64,000 nucleotides of DNA from CAZJGG01 sp964545475 (GCA_964545475.1 CAZJGG010000006.1:5593-69592); one strand, 5' to 3'; shown: positions 43,361 through 51,962, numbered from the stretch's first letter. A program made the numbers and translations. Notes: a model not told the origin generated them from the letters alone.

Positions 43361-43996
43361 ATGGAGGTTTCGTTGGTTAAGAGCCTGTTCAAAGTCTCCA
43401 TTTCAGTGTCTTTTCGGCAAATTTTCTTAATTGCTGCGTCAGAGGCAAACGCCCATACTTATCGTAGTATGAACGTTCGCCTCTTCCTTGCAATTAAAAA
43501 AATTTGCTCGAAAATCCACTAAAAGCGAGACTTTGAACAGGCTCTAAGGCTGAAATAAAAGATTGTAGCCAAATACATGAAATGCAAGTAAACGCATTTA
43601 AAATCTTACTTGATAAGTATAAAGATTACGACCACAACCCAGCCGCCGAATCTGTTGAAAAAGTTATTGAGAGGATGAGGCAGCCCCTTTCTGATTATTA
43701 TTATATACGGTATGGGGCTCATAGTATTGGTGCAATTCGTGCTCTAAATGTTAATGATAATGACTTTAGAATTTCACCTATTTTTATATTGCCAATTTCA
43801 AGGGAGAGGTTATGGCAAAAAAGCTATAGAAAAAATAGAATCCCTTTACCCGAGTGCTAGGTGTTGGCTTGTTAGCACCATAAAGCAAGAGAAAAAACTG
43901 TGCGGTCTTTATGAAAAAATGGGCTACAAAGCCACGGGGGAAGAAGAAATTTTTAAAGATGGAATGACTATAATTCATTATAAGAAAAACTTGTAG
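43361..43996 (+). pseudogene. GNAT acetyltransferase gene broken by a MITE and a frameshift
   Basis: ATG 43361 starts MEVSLVK; after seven codons a 164-bp element (43381-43544) interrupts the frame. Removing the element and one target duplicate restores MEVSLVKAEIKDCSQIHEM and then the GNAT body (FKILLDKYKDYDHNPAAESV). A second lesion near 43795-43800 shifts the frame by one between IFILPIS and QGRGYGKKAIEKIESLYP, which is the acetyl-CoA loop. The end is YKATGEEEIFKDGMTIIHYK. Both lesions make a functional product very unlikely. Confidence 0.88.
43381..43544. mobile_element. MITE-like element, family delta (IS5-like ends), inside GNAT gene
   Basis: 164 bp with inverted ends GAGCCTGTTCAAAGTCTC and GAGACTTTGAACAGGCTC, flanked by the 3-bp direct repeat TAA (43378-43380 and 43545-43547). 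Internal inverted repeats (AGAGGCAAACG, CGTTCGCCTCT). The end sequence and 3-bp target duplication suggest mobilisation by an IS5-family transposase, which is inference. Confidence 0.85.
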
Positions 43997-44033
43997 ATGA
44001 TGTAATAATACCGCAGACACGGAGGTGTGTTTT

Positions 44034-45290
44034 ATGTATGAAACCGATGATTTTATTGATAAATGTATTTTAGTTGCAGTAGATGACGAAAGCGGAGAAA
44101 TTGACAGCGAAACGTCTCTTAATGAGCTGGACGAGCTTTTAAAAACAAGCGGCGGAATAAACGTCGGAAGACTGATTCAAAAAAGGGAAAACAGGCATCC
44201 CGTTCATTATTTAGGCAAAGGGAAGCTTGAAGAGCTAAAAGACTTAATAAGCCTGACAGGTGCTAACGGCATAATATGTGATGACGAATTGTCAGGAGTG
44301 CAACAAAAAAATATGTCAAATGTGCTGGACGTTAAAATAATGGACAGAACTATGCTTATTCTTGATATTTTTGCGAAACATGCAAGCACAAAGGAAGGTA
44401 AAGTTCAAGTTGAGCTTGCCCAATTGAAATACAATATGTCACACCTTACAGGAATGGGTAAACAGTTATCCCGTCTTGGAGGTGGCATAGGAACAAGAGG
44501 CCCAGGGGAGAAAAAACTTGAAATAGACAGACGAACTATTAATGAGCGAATTACATTTTTAAACCGTGAGCTTAAAGAAATTGAAAAGCACAGAGAGATT
44601 TTAAGGGAAAAAAGGCTTAAAAATGCCATTCCGGTGGTTGCTCTTGTGGGTTATACTAATGCGGGAAAATCAACTCTTATGAATGCAGTTTCCCAAGCCG
44701 GAGTTTTGGCAATGGATAAACTTTTTGCAACTCTTGACACAACAACAAGAAAAGTGACCCTTCCAAACGGCAGAGAAGTAGTTTTTTCAGACACTGTAGG
44801 TTTTATTCAAAAGTTACCTCACGGCTTAATACAGGCTTTTAAAGCAACTCTTGAAGAACTTAAATATGCACATATTTTAGTGCATGTTGTGGATGCATCA
44901 AGCCCCTACAGAGACCAACAGATGAATGTTGTATACTCTACGCTAAAATCTTTAACTTGTATGGATAAACCAGTAGTTACAGTATTTAATAAAACGGATT
45001 TGATGGAATATAATCCATACCCTATGGATAGTAAGGCAAGAGCGACTATTAGCCTATCTGCTCTTGAACTTGTGAACATTGACATATTTTTGGAAAAAAT
45101 TGAAAATATTATCAATAATTCAAGACAAACTTTAGAAATTTTCGTACCTTATAATGAAAGCAGAGTTTTAAGCAGAATATATGATGATTGTGAAGTTTTA
45201 AGTGAGGAACATAAAGAAGAGGGAACATTGGTAATTATTAGGTGTGATGAAAGATTTACCAATATATTATCAAAATATATGATTAATTGA
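44034..45290 (+). CDS. hflX: Ribosome-associated GTPase HflX
   Basis: 418 residues from ATG 44034 with a perfect GGAGG. The N-terminal HflX domain (GRLIQKRENRHPVHYLGKGK) and the Gly-rich RLGGGIGTRGPGEKKLEIDR linker precede the G domain: G1 GYTNAGKST, G3 DTVGFI, G4 NKTD. It splits stalled or hibernating ribosomes. Standard length. Confidence 0.96.
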   Translation: MYETDDFIDKCILVAVDDESGEIDSETSLNELDELLKTSGGINVGRLIQKRENRHPVHYLGKGKLEELKDLISLTGANGIICDDELSGVQQKNMSNVLDVKIMDRTMLILDIFAKHASTKEGKVQVELAQLKYNMSHLTGMGKQLSRLGGGIGTRGPGEKKLEIDRRTINERITFLNRELKEIEKHREILREKRLKNAIPVVALVGYTNAGKSTLMNAVSQAGVLAMDKLFATLDTTTRKVTLPNGREVVFSDTVGFIQKLPHGLIQAFKATLEELKYAHILVHVVDASSPYRDQQMNVVYSTLKSLTCMDKPVVTVFNKTDLMEYNPYPMDSKARATISLSALELVNIDIFLEKIENIINNSRQTLEIFVPYNESRVLSRIYDDCEVLSEEHKEEGTLVIIRCDERFTNILSKYMIN

Positions 45291-45359
45291 TGTCGAAATA
45301 TGTCGAAAGCAATTGGTTTACACATACTTTTTGTCATGATATACTTGAAATGGCACTTA

Positions 45360-45457
45360 TAGCAATTTTACTAATTGTAGTCTAACGAATCACTAAACGC
45401 CTAGGAGTTTGCGCTAATGCGCTGCGCTTAATTAGACTACGAATTAGAAAATTACTA
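45360..45457. mobile_element. MITE-like element, mariner-type ends
   Basis: 98 bp, TA duplicated on both sides. The inverted ends TAGCAATTTTACTAATT and AATTAGAAAATTACTA continue into TAGTCTAA/TTAGACTA. The first bases resemble the family-beta element ends (TAGCAATTTG). It occupies the middle of the 245-bp space between hflX and the next gene; no other feature is seen there. Confidence 0.75.
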
Positions 45458-45535
45458 TATAACTAATTCTGTTTTTGTACTGGGGTAAAAATAGATTTAG
45501 TATAAAGTATGATGTAAAGAGGAGGCAGTATTTCA

Positions 45536-45838
45536 ATGACACAACATTTGGTAAAGACTATTACGATAAAGGATGAAACCGGTAATACGTTTATCCTGAA
45601 ATATTATGCCGGGTTGACTAGGGCGCAAAACTTGTGCACGATATCCATAGAAAAGTATTTCATGCAGAAAATATGTGAAAGGGAGGTTGCCTACTGCTTT
45701 AACATCAATTTAGAAGAATGCATAAAAACCGCAGAAATGCTTGCAGACTTTACAGTTACTCCCATTACTCTGCATGATGTTATACACGATTTGAATATTC
45801 AAGGTCTTTCATATATTTGCAACGAAAGGACATCATAA
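45536..45838 (+). CDS. Small conserved-looking protein, possibly DUF6514
   Basis: 100 residues, soluble, with an AGAGGAGG-type site upstream. It begins MTQHLVKTITIKDETGNTFI and ends with an alpha-helical part (ECIKTAEMLADFTVTPITL). The general design resembles the DUF6514 group of clostridial proteins, which I recall only weakly. No functional motif is visible. It lies 25 bp before the yigZ gene. Confidence 0.7.
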   Translation: MTQHLVKTITIKDETGNTFILKYYAGLTRAQNLCTISIEKYFMQKICEREVAYCFNINLEECIKTAEMLADFTVTPITLHDVIHDLNIQGLSYICNERTS

Positions 45839-45863
45839 TAACCTTTGAGCTTGGGGACTTTCT

Positions 45864-46517
45864 ATGAATGACAGCTATTTAACTGTATATGAATACAAAG
45901 CGGCAGAAATAATTGAGAAAAAATCTAAATTTATTGCCGCTGTTTTTCCTATTTCTACAGAAGAAGAAGCAATTATTTTTATTAATGAAACAAAAAAGAA
46001 GCATTATAATGCATCGCATAACGTTTACGCCTATAGAATCGGTATTTCTAATATTATAGAACGCCAAAATGACGACGGTGAACCTGCCCAGACTGCGGGC
46101 TTGCCTATACTAAATGTTTTAAGAGGTAAAGATATAACAAACGCCTTAATTGTTGTAACTCGCTATTTCGGAGGGACGCTACTGGGGACAGGAGGGCTTG
46201 TTCGTGCTTATACACAGGCAGCACAAGCAGGGCTTAATGAAGCAGGTGTTATAGAAAAAATTACATATGCTCAAATAGCGATAATATCTGACTATAATTT
46301 GTCAGGTAAAATTCAATATGCAATTTTGCAAAATGAATATGTTTTACACGACACAATTTATACAGACAGTGTTAAATTTATTGTATTATCAAGGCAAAAT
46401 AAAACAGAAGCATTAATTAAGCTAGTAACTGAAATTACTAACGCTAAAGCGGAAATAGAAAGATGTGATGACGTTTCAGGGTTTTGGAATAATGATAAGT
46501 TAAATATAAATATTTAA
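45864..46517 (+). CDS. yigZ: YigZ/IMPACT family protein (UPF0029)
   Basis: 217 residues. The IMPACT core KHYNASHNVYAYRIG, DDGEPAQTAGLPIL and VVTRYFGGTLLGTGGLVRAY is intact, followed by the DUF1949-type C-terminal ferredoxin-like domain. Its role is poorly defined, possibly translation-linked. The stop codon is inside the left arm of a bidirectional terminator. Confidence 0.94.
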   Translation: MNDSYLTVYEYKAAEIIEKKSKFIAAVFPISTEEEAIIFINETKKKHYNASHNVYAYRIGISNIIERQNDDGEPAQTAGLPILNVLRGKDITNALIVVTRYFGGTLLGTGGLVRAYTQAAQAGLNEAGVIEKITYAQIAIISDYNLSGKIQYAILQNEYVLHDTIYTDSVKFIVLSRQNKTEALIKLVTEITNAKAEIERCDDVSGFWNNDKLNINI

Positions 46518-46553
46518 AAGACCAGGCGCAATATGTGCGCCTGGTCTTTTAAA
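46513..46553. terminator. Bidirectional terminator between yigZ and the ABC-F gene
   Basis: An 18-bp perfect stem (arms 46513-46530 and 46536-46553) with A-rich and T-rich outer ends, so it works on both strands. Both convergent stop codons lie within the stem. Confidence 0.9.
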
Positions 46554-48039
46554 TGATTGATATTTCCTTTGTTGCAACATTTTTACAAAACGTTTTATCA
46601 TGTTCAACGAATAAGATTGTGGGTTGAAATTCAAGCAAAAGTTTTTCTATTTGAATTCTGGATATAACATCAATAAAATTAAGGGGTTCGTCCCAAAGAA
46701 GCAAATGGGATTTTTCGCAAAGGCTTTTAGCTATTAAAACTTTTTTCTTTTGCCCTCCGCTAAAGTCGGACATATCTTTTTCAAACTGTGTTCTAGAAAA
46801 ATCAAGTTTTCTTAAAATGGCTTTAAACAGGCTTTGGTCTATTGAGTTTTCAGCAGCAAAGCTGGATAAACCTCCCTTAAGAAACGATGTATCTTGTGAA
46901 ACGTAAGAAATTTTAATTCCGCTTCCTTTTTGAAAATCCCCTGTATAATCTATTTTATCTCCGTAAACAAGCTTTAAAATGCTTGTTTTTCCGCTTCCAT
47001 TTTTGCCGGACAAGGTGATTCTTTCACCTTTTTCAATAGTAAAACTTATATTTTTGCAAGCAGGTTTGCCATTATAAAATATTGTAATGTCTTTAAGTGA
47101 TAGAAAGCTTGTTGAATGATAGGGCAGTTGGAATATTTTTAAGCTTTCGTCGGTTTCCACGTTTTTTAAAAGCTTAGATTTTTCATCAATTGCACTGTTT
47201 TGCCTTTTATCAAGGTTTTTCCTGCGCTGCTGCATACGTCTGGATTTTTCGCCTATATACGCCCTGCTGTCTACACTTTTTTCAATGTCTGCCCCTTTTT
47301 TGCCTATTTTTGTGCCTTCTGCCTTATCTGCCCAATCATGGCTTTGTTTTGCTGCCTGTTTTAACCGCTTAATATCTTTTTTAAGCTTTTCGTTTTCGGC
47401 AATTTCAAAGCTGTCCTGCCGCTCCTTGTTTAAAAGCCAGGAAGAAAAGTTTCCTCGTTGTATTTCGATATTTGTTTTGTTAATAGAAAGTATATGGTCT
47501 ATACAGCCGTCAATAAACGCTCTATCATGAGATACTAAAATAAAACCCTTTTTCGACTTTAAATAATTACTTACAATTTCCCTTGCGGAAGCATCCAAAT
47601 GGTTAGTAGGTTCGTCTATAAGAAGGAAGTTGTTTTCGTTAAGAAACAGTGCCGCCAGAAAAACTTTAGTTTGCTCACCGTTTGAAAGGGTGTTAAATGG
47701 GCGGTGCAATACATCTTCTGATACCTGAAGTAAAGAAAGCTCTCGCAAAAGTTCCCACTCCATATAGTTATCACATACACTTCTAGCAATATCAATTGTA
47801 TTTTCAGACTTATCTTTAACTTCATAAGGAAAATAATCAAACCTGACACTTGCGGAAATTTTGCCGCTGTATTCGTATTTACCCATAAGCAGGTTAAGAA
47901 ATGTAGTTTTCCCTCTGCCGTTTCTGCCGGTAAAACCCAGCTTCCAATCAGTGTCTATTTGAAAGTTAACGTTTTCAAAAATATTATCATAACTTCCGTC
48001 GTAGCAAAATGTAAGGTTAGAAATATTAATAACCGATAT
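46549..48039 (-). CDS. Lsa-family ABC-F ribosomal protection protein
   Basis: About 496 residues. It has two ABC domains without membrane segments: Walker A GRNGRGKTT and GKNGSGKTS, signatures TLSNGEQTKVF and FSGGQKKKV, and Walker B LLIDEPTNHLD and LLWDEPLNFID. The inter-domain linker (about 190-290) is the part that reaches the peptidyl-transferase centre and displaces lincosamide, streptogramin A or pleuromutilin drugs. The opening NLTFCYDGSYDNIFENVNFQ and DTDWKLGFTGRNGRGKT match the Lsa group. The start is abnormal: AAGGAGGAG (48047-48055) is followed nine bases later by ATA, not ATG. The only in-frame ATGs lie upstream, inside the attenuator hairpin. A 270-nt regulatory leader precedes it. 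Confidence 0.9.
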   Translation of the reverse strand: MSVINISNLTFCYDGSYDNIFENVNFQIDTDWKLGFTGRNGRGKTTFLNLLMGKYEYSGKISASVRFDYFPYEVKDKSENTIDIARSVCDNYMEWELLRELSLLQVSEDVLHRPFNTLSNGEQTKVFLAALFLNENNFLLIDEPTNHLDASAREIVSNYLKSKKGFILVSHDRAFIDGCIDHILSINKTNIEIQRGNFSSWLLNKERQDSFEIAENEKLKKDIKRLKQAAKQSHDWADKAEGTKIGKKGADIEKSVDSRAYIGEKSRRMQQRRKNLDKRQNSAIDEKSKLLKNVETDESLKIFQLPYHSTSFLSLKDITIFYNGKPACKNISFTIEKGERITLSGKNGSGKTSILKLVYGDKIDYTGDFQKGSGIKISYVSQDTSFLKGGLSSFAAENSIDQSLFKAILRKLDFSRTQFEKDMSDFSGGQKKKVLIAKSLCEKSHLLLWDEPLNFIDVISRIQIEKLLLEFQPTILFVEHDKTFCKNVATKEISII

Positions 48040-48068
48040 GGTGTATCTCCTCCTTTTGTTGTAAACGC

Positions 48069-48102
48069 AAAAAAAGCTGCAAGAAAGCATTTTCTTACAG
48101 CT
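48069..48102 (-). terminator. Intrinsic terminator (attenuator) directly before the ABC-F gene
   Basis: AGCTGTAAGAAA pairs with TTTCTTGCAGCT (one G-U pair, four-base loop), followed by seven T. It stands 14 bases ahead of the gene's Shine-Dalgarno, so transcription would normally stop before the coding region. Confidence 0.88.
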
Positions 48103-48279
48103 CATACTAATTCCGCCTTTTAAATTGGAATTAGTTCAAAAGAAGGCTATACCAAAAAAAGGGCTTAGCGTTATTTATGAGTGAAAAGATTAAGCTTTCT
48201 TGCTATTGCACAACAAATAAGCAAGCTTTTATAAGCCGCTATAAAATGGTTTTGCTGTGCAGTGTTAATTAGCAAGAAA
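48079..48279 (-). promoter_or_regulatory. Ribosome-mediated attenuator leader
   Basis: Four segments on the minus strand: 1 = TTTCTTGCTA (48279-48270, inside the leader ORF), 2 = TAGCAAGAAAGC (48205-48194), and 3 and 4 = the terminator arms. Segment 2 can pair with 1, or its GCAAGAAAGC with GCTTTCTTGC of segment 4 (48088-48079), which destroys the terminator. A ribosome held on the leader ORF would free segment 2 and allow readthrough. A further ACTAATTCC/GGAATTAGT stem and a second T run (near 48155) lie between. Confidence 0.78.
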
Positions 48280-48289
48280 AACTTCTCAT
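48269..48289 (-). CDS. Leader peptide MRSFSC of the ABC-F attenuator
   Basis: A six-codon ORF with a near-perfect GGAGGTGG site five bases ahead. It ends TAA, and its last codons are segment 1 of the attenuator. Short leader ORFs like this sense ribosome-stalling antibiotics in known ABC-F and erm systems. Confidence 0.75.
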   Translation of the reverse strand: MRSFSC

Positions 48290-48318
48290 CTTTCCACCTC
48301 CATTGTTTTTAGTCTTAA

Positions 48319-48549
48319 TTAATAATTATCATTGCTTCTTTGAGGGTCAATAATTATATCTTTTGGTTCTCTTGGTAAAATTATGGAGCAGATGAAATAA
48401 ACAATCAGCCCGCCTCCCACAGACGGCAAAGTAAGAATTGCCCAAATAATACGAACAAGAGTAGGGTCAATACTAAAATAATTTGCAATGCCGGCGCAAA
48501 CGCCGTCAAACTTAACATCGGTTCTGGATTTATATAACTTTTTAGACAT
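48319..48549 (-). CDS. PspC-domain membrane protein
   Basis: 76 residues, almost the whole a PspC domain: KKLYKSRTDVKFDGVCAGIA, NYFSIDPTLVRIIWAILTLP, then a transmembrane helix. Such small proteins act in envelope-stress responses. A GGAGG site precedes the ATG. The ABC-F leader begins 18 bp beyond its stop, so readthrough from its promoter could also feed that leader. Confidence 0.93.
   Translation of the reverse strand: MSKKLYKSRTDVKFDGVCAGIANYFSIDPTLVRIIWAILTLPSVGGGLIVYFICSIILPREPKDIIIDPQRSNDNY
48322..48350 (-). promoter_or_regulatory. Possible promoter of the ABC-F leader
   Basis: TTGACC, a 17-bp spacer and AATTAT on the minus strand, inside the 3' end of the pspC-like gene. The predicted transcript would start about 25 nt before the leader ORF. 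Confidence 0.4.
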
Positions 48550-48622
48550 ATCTATTCCTCCGGGAAATTTATTTAAAAAAATATACGTTAATGAATAAAA
48601 AAAGTTTGTATTTTACTCTGTA

Positions 48623-49528
48623 TTATTCCCATAAATTTTCCGGGTAAACGCCGTTGTCCACCATATTTTTAATTGCGGAAACAACTGTCTCCCTATCCTC
48701 TTTGTAAGTTACGCCGTACCATTTTTCATTTGTGGGCACAACTTTTGCCGTTGCTTTTTTCTCTTTAATAAAAGAACCAACAGCCGTTGGAAGAAAATAC
48801 TCCGCTTTAAGAAGATTGTCTTTGTTATCACGAAGAAAAGCCGAAAAACTCGCTTCAAGCTCTTTAAAAATAAGTGGGGTAAAGCCCCAGGTGTTTAAAG
48901 AAACAATAGTTTTTTCAGAAAGAGGTATAAATTTGCCGTCTTGGGCATAACAAACGCCGTTTCTAGTTTTTTCAATTTTAGTGCGCTCGTTAATGTCTAG
49001 TAAATAGCCGCTTTCGTCAACGTCGCAAACGCCTCTTGAAACAGAGCCGTTTTCTGTTAAAGTTTTTAAAAGCTCAAAACCAACAAGACAAAAATTATTG
49101 CTATCGTTTTTTTGTTTATTTAAAAATTCCGCAAGGGCGAAAAAAGACGTTCTTCCGTAAAAATCATCAGCATTTATAACTGCGAAAGGCGTGTCTACAC
49201 AGTTTTTACAGCTCAACACTGCGTGTCCTGTTCCCCAAGGTTTTTCTCTTTCGTAAGGAGCTTTAAAACCGCAAGGCAAATTGTTATTTTCTTGCATAAC
49301 GTATTCCGTAAAAATATTGTTTTCAATTTTATATCCGATTTTTTGTTTAAACAAAAGCTCGAAATTTCTTTTTATAATAAAAACGACTTTATCAAAACCG
49401 GCTTTTTTCGCATCGTAAATTGCATATTCCATCATTATTTCGCCGTTTGGACCAACTGGCTCAATTTGCTTTAGTCCGCCGTATCGGCTGCCCATCCCTG
49501 CCGCCATAATTACAAGAGTAAGGCTCAT
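48623..49528 (-). CDS. Sugar-phosphate nucleotidyltransferase-like protein
   Basis: 301 residues with the NTP-transferase signature VIMAAGMGSRYGGLKQ at the N-terminus and the metal-binding AVINADDFYG in the middle. The family makes NDP-sugars, or with this length can act on a choline- or sugar-type phosphate. No glycan genes are adjacent. GGGGG precedes the ATG. Confidence 0.85.
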   Translation of the reverse strand: MSLTLVIMAAGMGSRYGGLKQIEPVGPNGEIMMEYAIYDAKKAGFDKVVFIIKRNFELLFKQKIGYKIENNIFTEYVMQENNNLPCGFKAPYEREKPWGTGHAVLSCKNCVDTPFAVINADDFYGRTSFFALAEFLNKQKNDSNNFCLVGFELLKTLTENGSVSRGVCDVDESGYLLDINERTKIEKTRNGVCYAQDGKFIPLSEKTIVSLNTWGFTPLIFKELEASFSAFLRDNKDNLLKAEYFLPTAVGSFIKEKKATAKVVPTNEKWYGVTYKEDRETVVSAIKNMVDNGVYPENLWE

Positions 49529-49570
49529 AAAAGACCCCCTAGAAAACTAAAACTAAAATAGAAACTATAT

Positions 49571-50128
49571 TTACACTCTGCCTAAATATTCTTCTGTTCT
49601 TGTGTCTATTTTTATTTTATCTCCAACGTTTAAGAAAAGAGGAACGTTAATAACTGCGCCGGTTTCAACAGTGGCTGCTTTAGTAGCGCCTGTAGCTGTG
49701 TCTCCTTTAAAGCCAGGTTCAGTGTCTGTAACTTCAAGTTCAACAAACATAGGAGGCTCAATACCAAAAACTTTGCCGTTATGGGAAAGAATTTTTACCA
49801 TTTCGTTTTCTTTTACTAATTTAAGAGTATTTCCTACTTCGCTTGCGTTAATGGAAGTTTGTTCAAAACTTTCATTATCCATAAAATGGAATAAATCCCC
49901 GTCAGAATATAAATATTGCATATCTTTGCGCTCTATATGTGCTTTGGGCATTTTTTCGGAAGGCCTGAATGTGCGCTCCGTAATTCCGCCCGAAATTAAA
50001 TTTCTAAGCTTGGTTCTTACAAATGCCGCTCCCTTACCGGGTTTAACGTGTTGGAAATCTATAACGACAAAAATATCGCCGTCAACCTCCACCGTTGCGC
50101 CATTTCTAAATTCACTTGCAGAAATCAT
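49571..50128 (-). CDS. efp: Elongation factor P
   Basis: 185 residues in three beta-barrel domains. The tip loop PGKGAAF carries the conserved Lys32 that is modified in many bacteria. The C-terminal YLGRV end is typical. It relieves ribosome stalling at polyproline. AAGGAGG precedes the ATG. No peptidase gene is next to it, as is common elsewhere. Confidence 0.97.
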   Translation of the reverse strand: MISASEFRNGATVEVDGDIFVVIDFQHVKPGKGAAFVRTKLRNLISGGITERTFRPSEKMPKAHIERKDMQYLYSDGDLFHFMDNESFEQTSINASEVGNTLKLVKENEMVKILSHNGKVFGIEPPMFVELEVTDTEPGFKGDTATGATKAATVETGAVINVPLFLNVGDKIKIDTRTEEYLGRV

Positions 50129-50281
50129 AAAATCCTCCTTGTATTCACATAGTGTTTATATTGTATGATATATATCATTTTTTTTCAAGAGAAAAATTAC
50201 AGTAAAAGCTTTAAATCTGTTTACAAATATTTAATATATGTTTATACTAAAGCTATATACTAGAATAGGAGTGTTTTAATT

Positions 50282-51667
50282 ATGAAATATTTAGGTATTG
50301 AAATTAACGTGAAAAACAAACCTGTGCTTGATGAGGGCTTTATTCCAATAGGTCTTTTTAATAAAGCTTTTTTAAAAACAGCGACGGAACCGCTTGCAAT
50401 CGCTATATACAGAAACGAAAAAAATGTTTCAGTCTTTGATACAAAAATCCACGGAACAAAAGAGATGGAACAGGCTGATTTTTATTACGTAGACAGGCTT
50501 GTAAAATTTTTGCTTTGGGCAAAGGGCGGTTACAAAATTGTAATATTCGGAAGCGAAAATGTATTTGAGTATATTAAAAGCACATATTCTAAAACAGGAG
50601 CAAGAAGTTTTGATTACGATTTCGTTTCAAAGGCTTATGAAAATCAAATTGAAGTTTTAAACATGCCTTATGACAAAAAAGTTGAGGAATGTGAATCTCC
50701 AATTGAGCCTAACAATAAATTAAACGGTAACAGAATCGGTTTTGATGCCGGAGGAAGTGATATGAAAGTTTCCGCTGTTGTTAACGGCGAAGCTATTTTC
50801 AGCAAGGAAATTGTATGGCTTCCGAAAGTAAACGAAGACCCGGACTATCATTATAACAACATACTTGCGGCGCTTAAAGAAGCGGCATCTCATATGCCGA
50901 CGGTTGATGCCATTGGTATAAGCTCTGCCGGAATTTATATAGACAATAGAGCTATGATTGCTTCACTTTTTATTAAAGTGCCGGAAAAAGCATTTAATGA
51001 AAAAGTAAAAGATATTTATATAAGAGCATGTAAAGAAATCGGAGAAAATATACCTGTTGTTGTGGCAAATGACGGAGACGTTGCGGCGATTGCAGGGGCA
51101 ATGGAATTAAAAGACAACAGCGTTTTAGGCATTGCCATGGGAACAAGCGAAGCGGCAGGTTTTGTAAACGAAAACGGAAGTATTATGGGCTGGCTTAACG
51201 AGCTTGCGTTTACACCTGTAGATGCTAACCCGGAAGCTATGGTAGACGAATGGAGCGGAGACATTGGCTGCGGCGTAAAATATTTCTCTCAAGACGGCGT
51301 AATAAAGCTTGCACCAAGGGCATCAATTAATCTTGAAGAAAGTTTGACTCCTGCGGAAAAACTGAAAGTTGTGCAAGGAAAAGTAAATTCCGGAGACAAA
51401 GAAGCTGCTAAGGTTTATGAGTCTATCGGGTGCTATTTAGCTCATGCTTTAGAGCTTTACTCACAGTTTTACGGCATTAAGCACGTGTTGTTGTTAGGCA
51501 GGGTAATGTCCGGCGAAGGCGGACAAATAATATTTAAAACCGCCAATGACGTGTTAAAAGACGAATATCCTGAATTGTCTCAAAAAATTACTTTACATCT
51601 TCCAGATGAGCATTCAAGGAGAGTGGGGCAAAGCGTTGCGGCGGCTAGTCTCCCTGTTATAAAATAA
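50282..51667 (+). CDS. ROK-family protein with long N-terminal domain
   Basis: 461 residues. About 140 unusual N-terminal residues precede an ASKHA/ROK core: NRIGFDAGGSDMKVSAVVNG (phosphate 1), AIGISSAGIYIDNRAM, VANDGDVAAIAGAME (catalytic Asp), LGIAMGTSEAAGFV and HVLLLGRVMSGEGGQ. The classic ROK Cys-rich zinc site is not obvious (GDIGCGVKYF only). It may be a sugar kinase or a non-catalytic relative. It is a single gene with GGAG-type site and its own TATACT-like promoter region; a MITE follows five bases after the stop. Confidence 0.8.
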   Translation: MKYLGIEINVKNKPVLDEGFIPIGLFNKAFLKTATEPLAIAIYRNEKNVSVFDTKIHGTKEMEQADFYYVDRLVKFLLWAKGGYKIVIFGSENVFEYIKSTYSKTGARSFDYDFVSKAYENQIEVLNMPYDKKVEECESPIEPNNKLNGNRIGFDAGGSDMKVSAVVNGEAIFSKEIVWLPKVNEDPDYHYNNILAALKEAASHMPTVDAIGISSAGIYIDNRAMIASLFIKVPEKAFNEKVKDIYIRACKEIGENIPVVVANDGDVAAIAGAMELKDNSVLGIAMGTSEAAGFVNENGSIMGWLNELAFTPVDANPEAMVDEWSGDIGCGVKYFSQDGVIKLAPRASINLEESLTPAEKLKVVQGKVNSGDKEAAKVYESIGCYLAHALELYSQFYGIKHVLLLGRVMSGEGGQIIFKTANDVLKDEYPELSQKITLHLPDEHSRRVGQSVAAASLPVIK

Positions 51668-51671
51668 TGTT

Positions 51672-51933
51672 ATACTCCTTAACCATATAAAATAGTACTG
51701 AGTTGCGAGCAAATTTTGCTTGTGGCAAGGAAGAGACGACGCCGTGTGCTAGCGGCACACAAGAAGTTGATGACGTAGTCCACAAATAGAGCAATTTGAC
51801 AAAACATTAACAGGTGTGGAGTGGAAACAGCAAACGTTTCACCGCTGTTTCCACGAACATAGCTGTTTATGCTTTTGCAAATAGCTATAAAATTCGCCGC
51901 AAGGCAGTGCTATTTTATGTGGTTAAGGAGTAT
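51672..51933. mobile_element. MITE-like element, family alpha, copy 2, carrying an inserted element
   Basis: Inverted copy of 40860-41020 with the same ends (ATACTCCTTAACCATATAAA and its inverse). It is 101 bp longer because a family-beta element (51789-51887) plus a TA duplicate was inserted. The uninterrupted sequence is preserved in copy 1, giving a direct empty site. Confidence 0.9.
51789..51887. mobile_element. MITE-like element, family beta, copy 1 (nested)
   Basis: 99 bp between TA duplicates (51787-51788, 51888-51889). Ends GAGCAATTTGACAAAACAT and the inverse of TAGCTATTTGCAAAAGCAT; inner arms GTGGAAACAGC and GCTGTTTCCAC. TA duplication points to mobilisation by an IS630/mariner-type transposase (inference). 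Other copies at 56430-56528 and 59990-60035. Confidence 0.9.
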
Positions 51934-51962
51934 ATGTTCTACGTGATTTTGGAGATGTTCTA

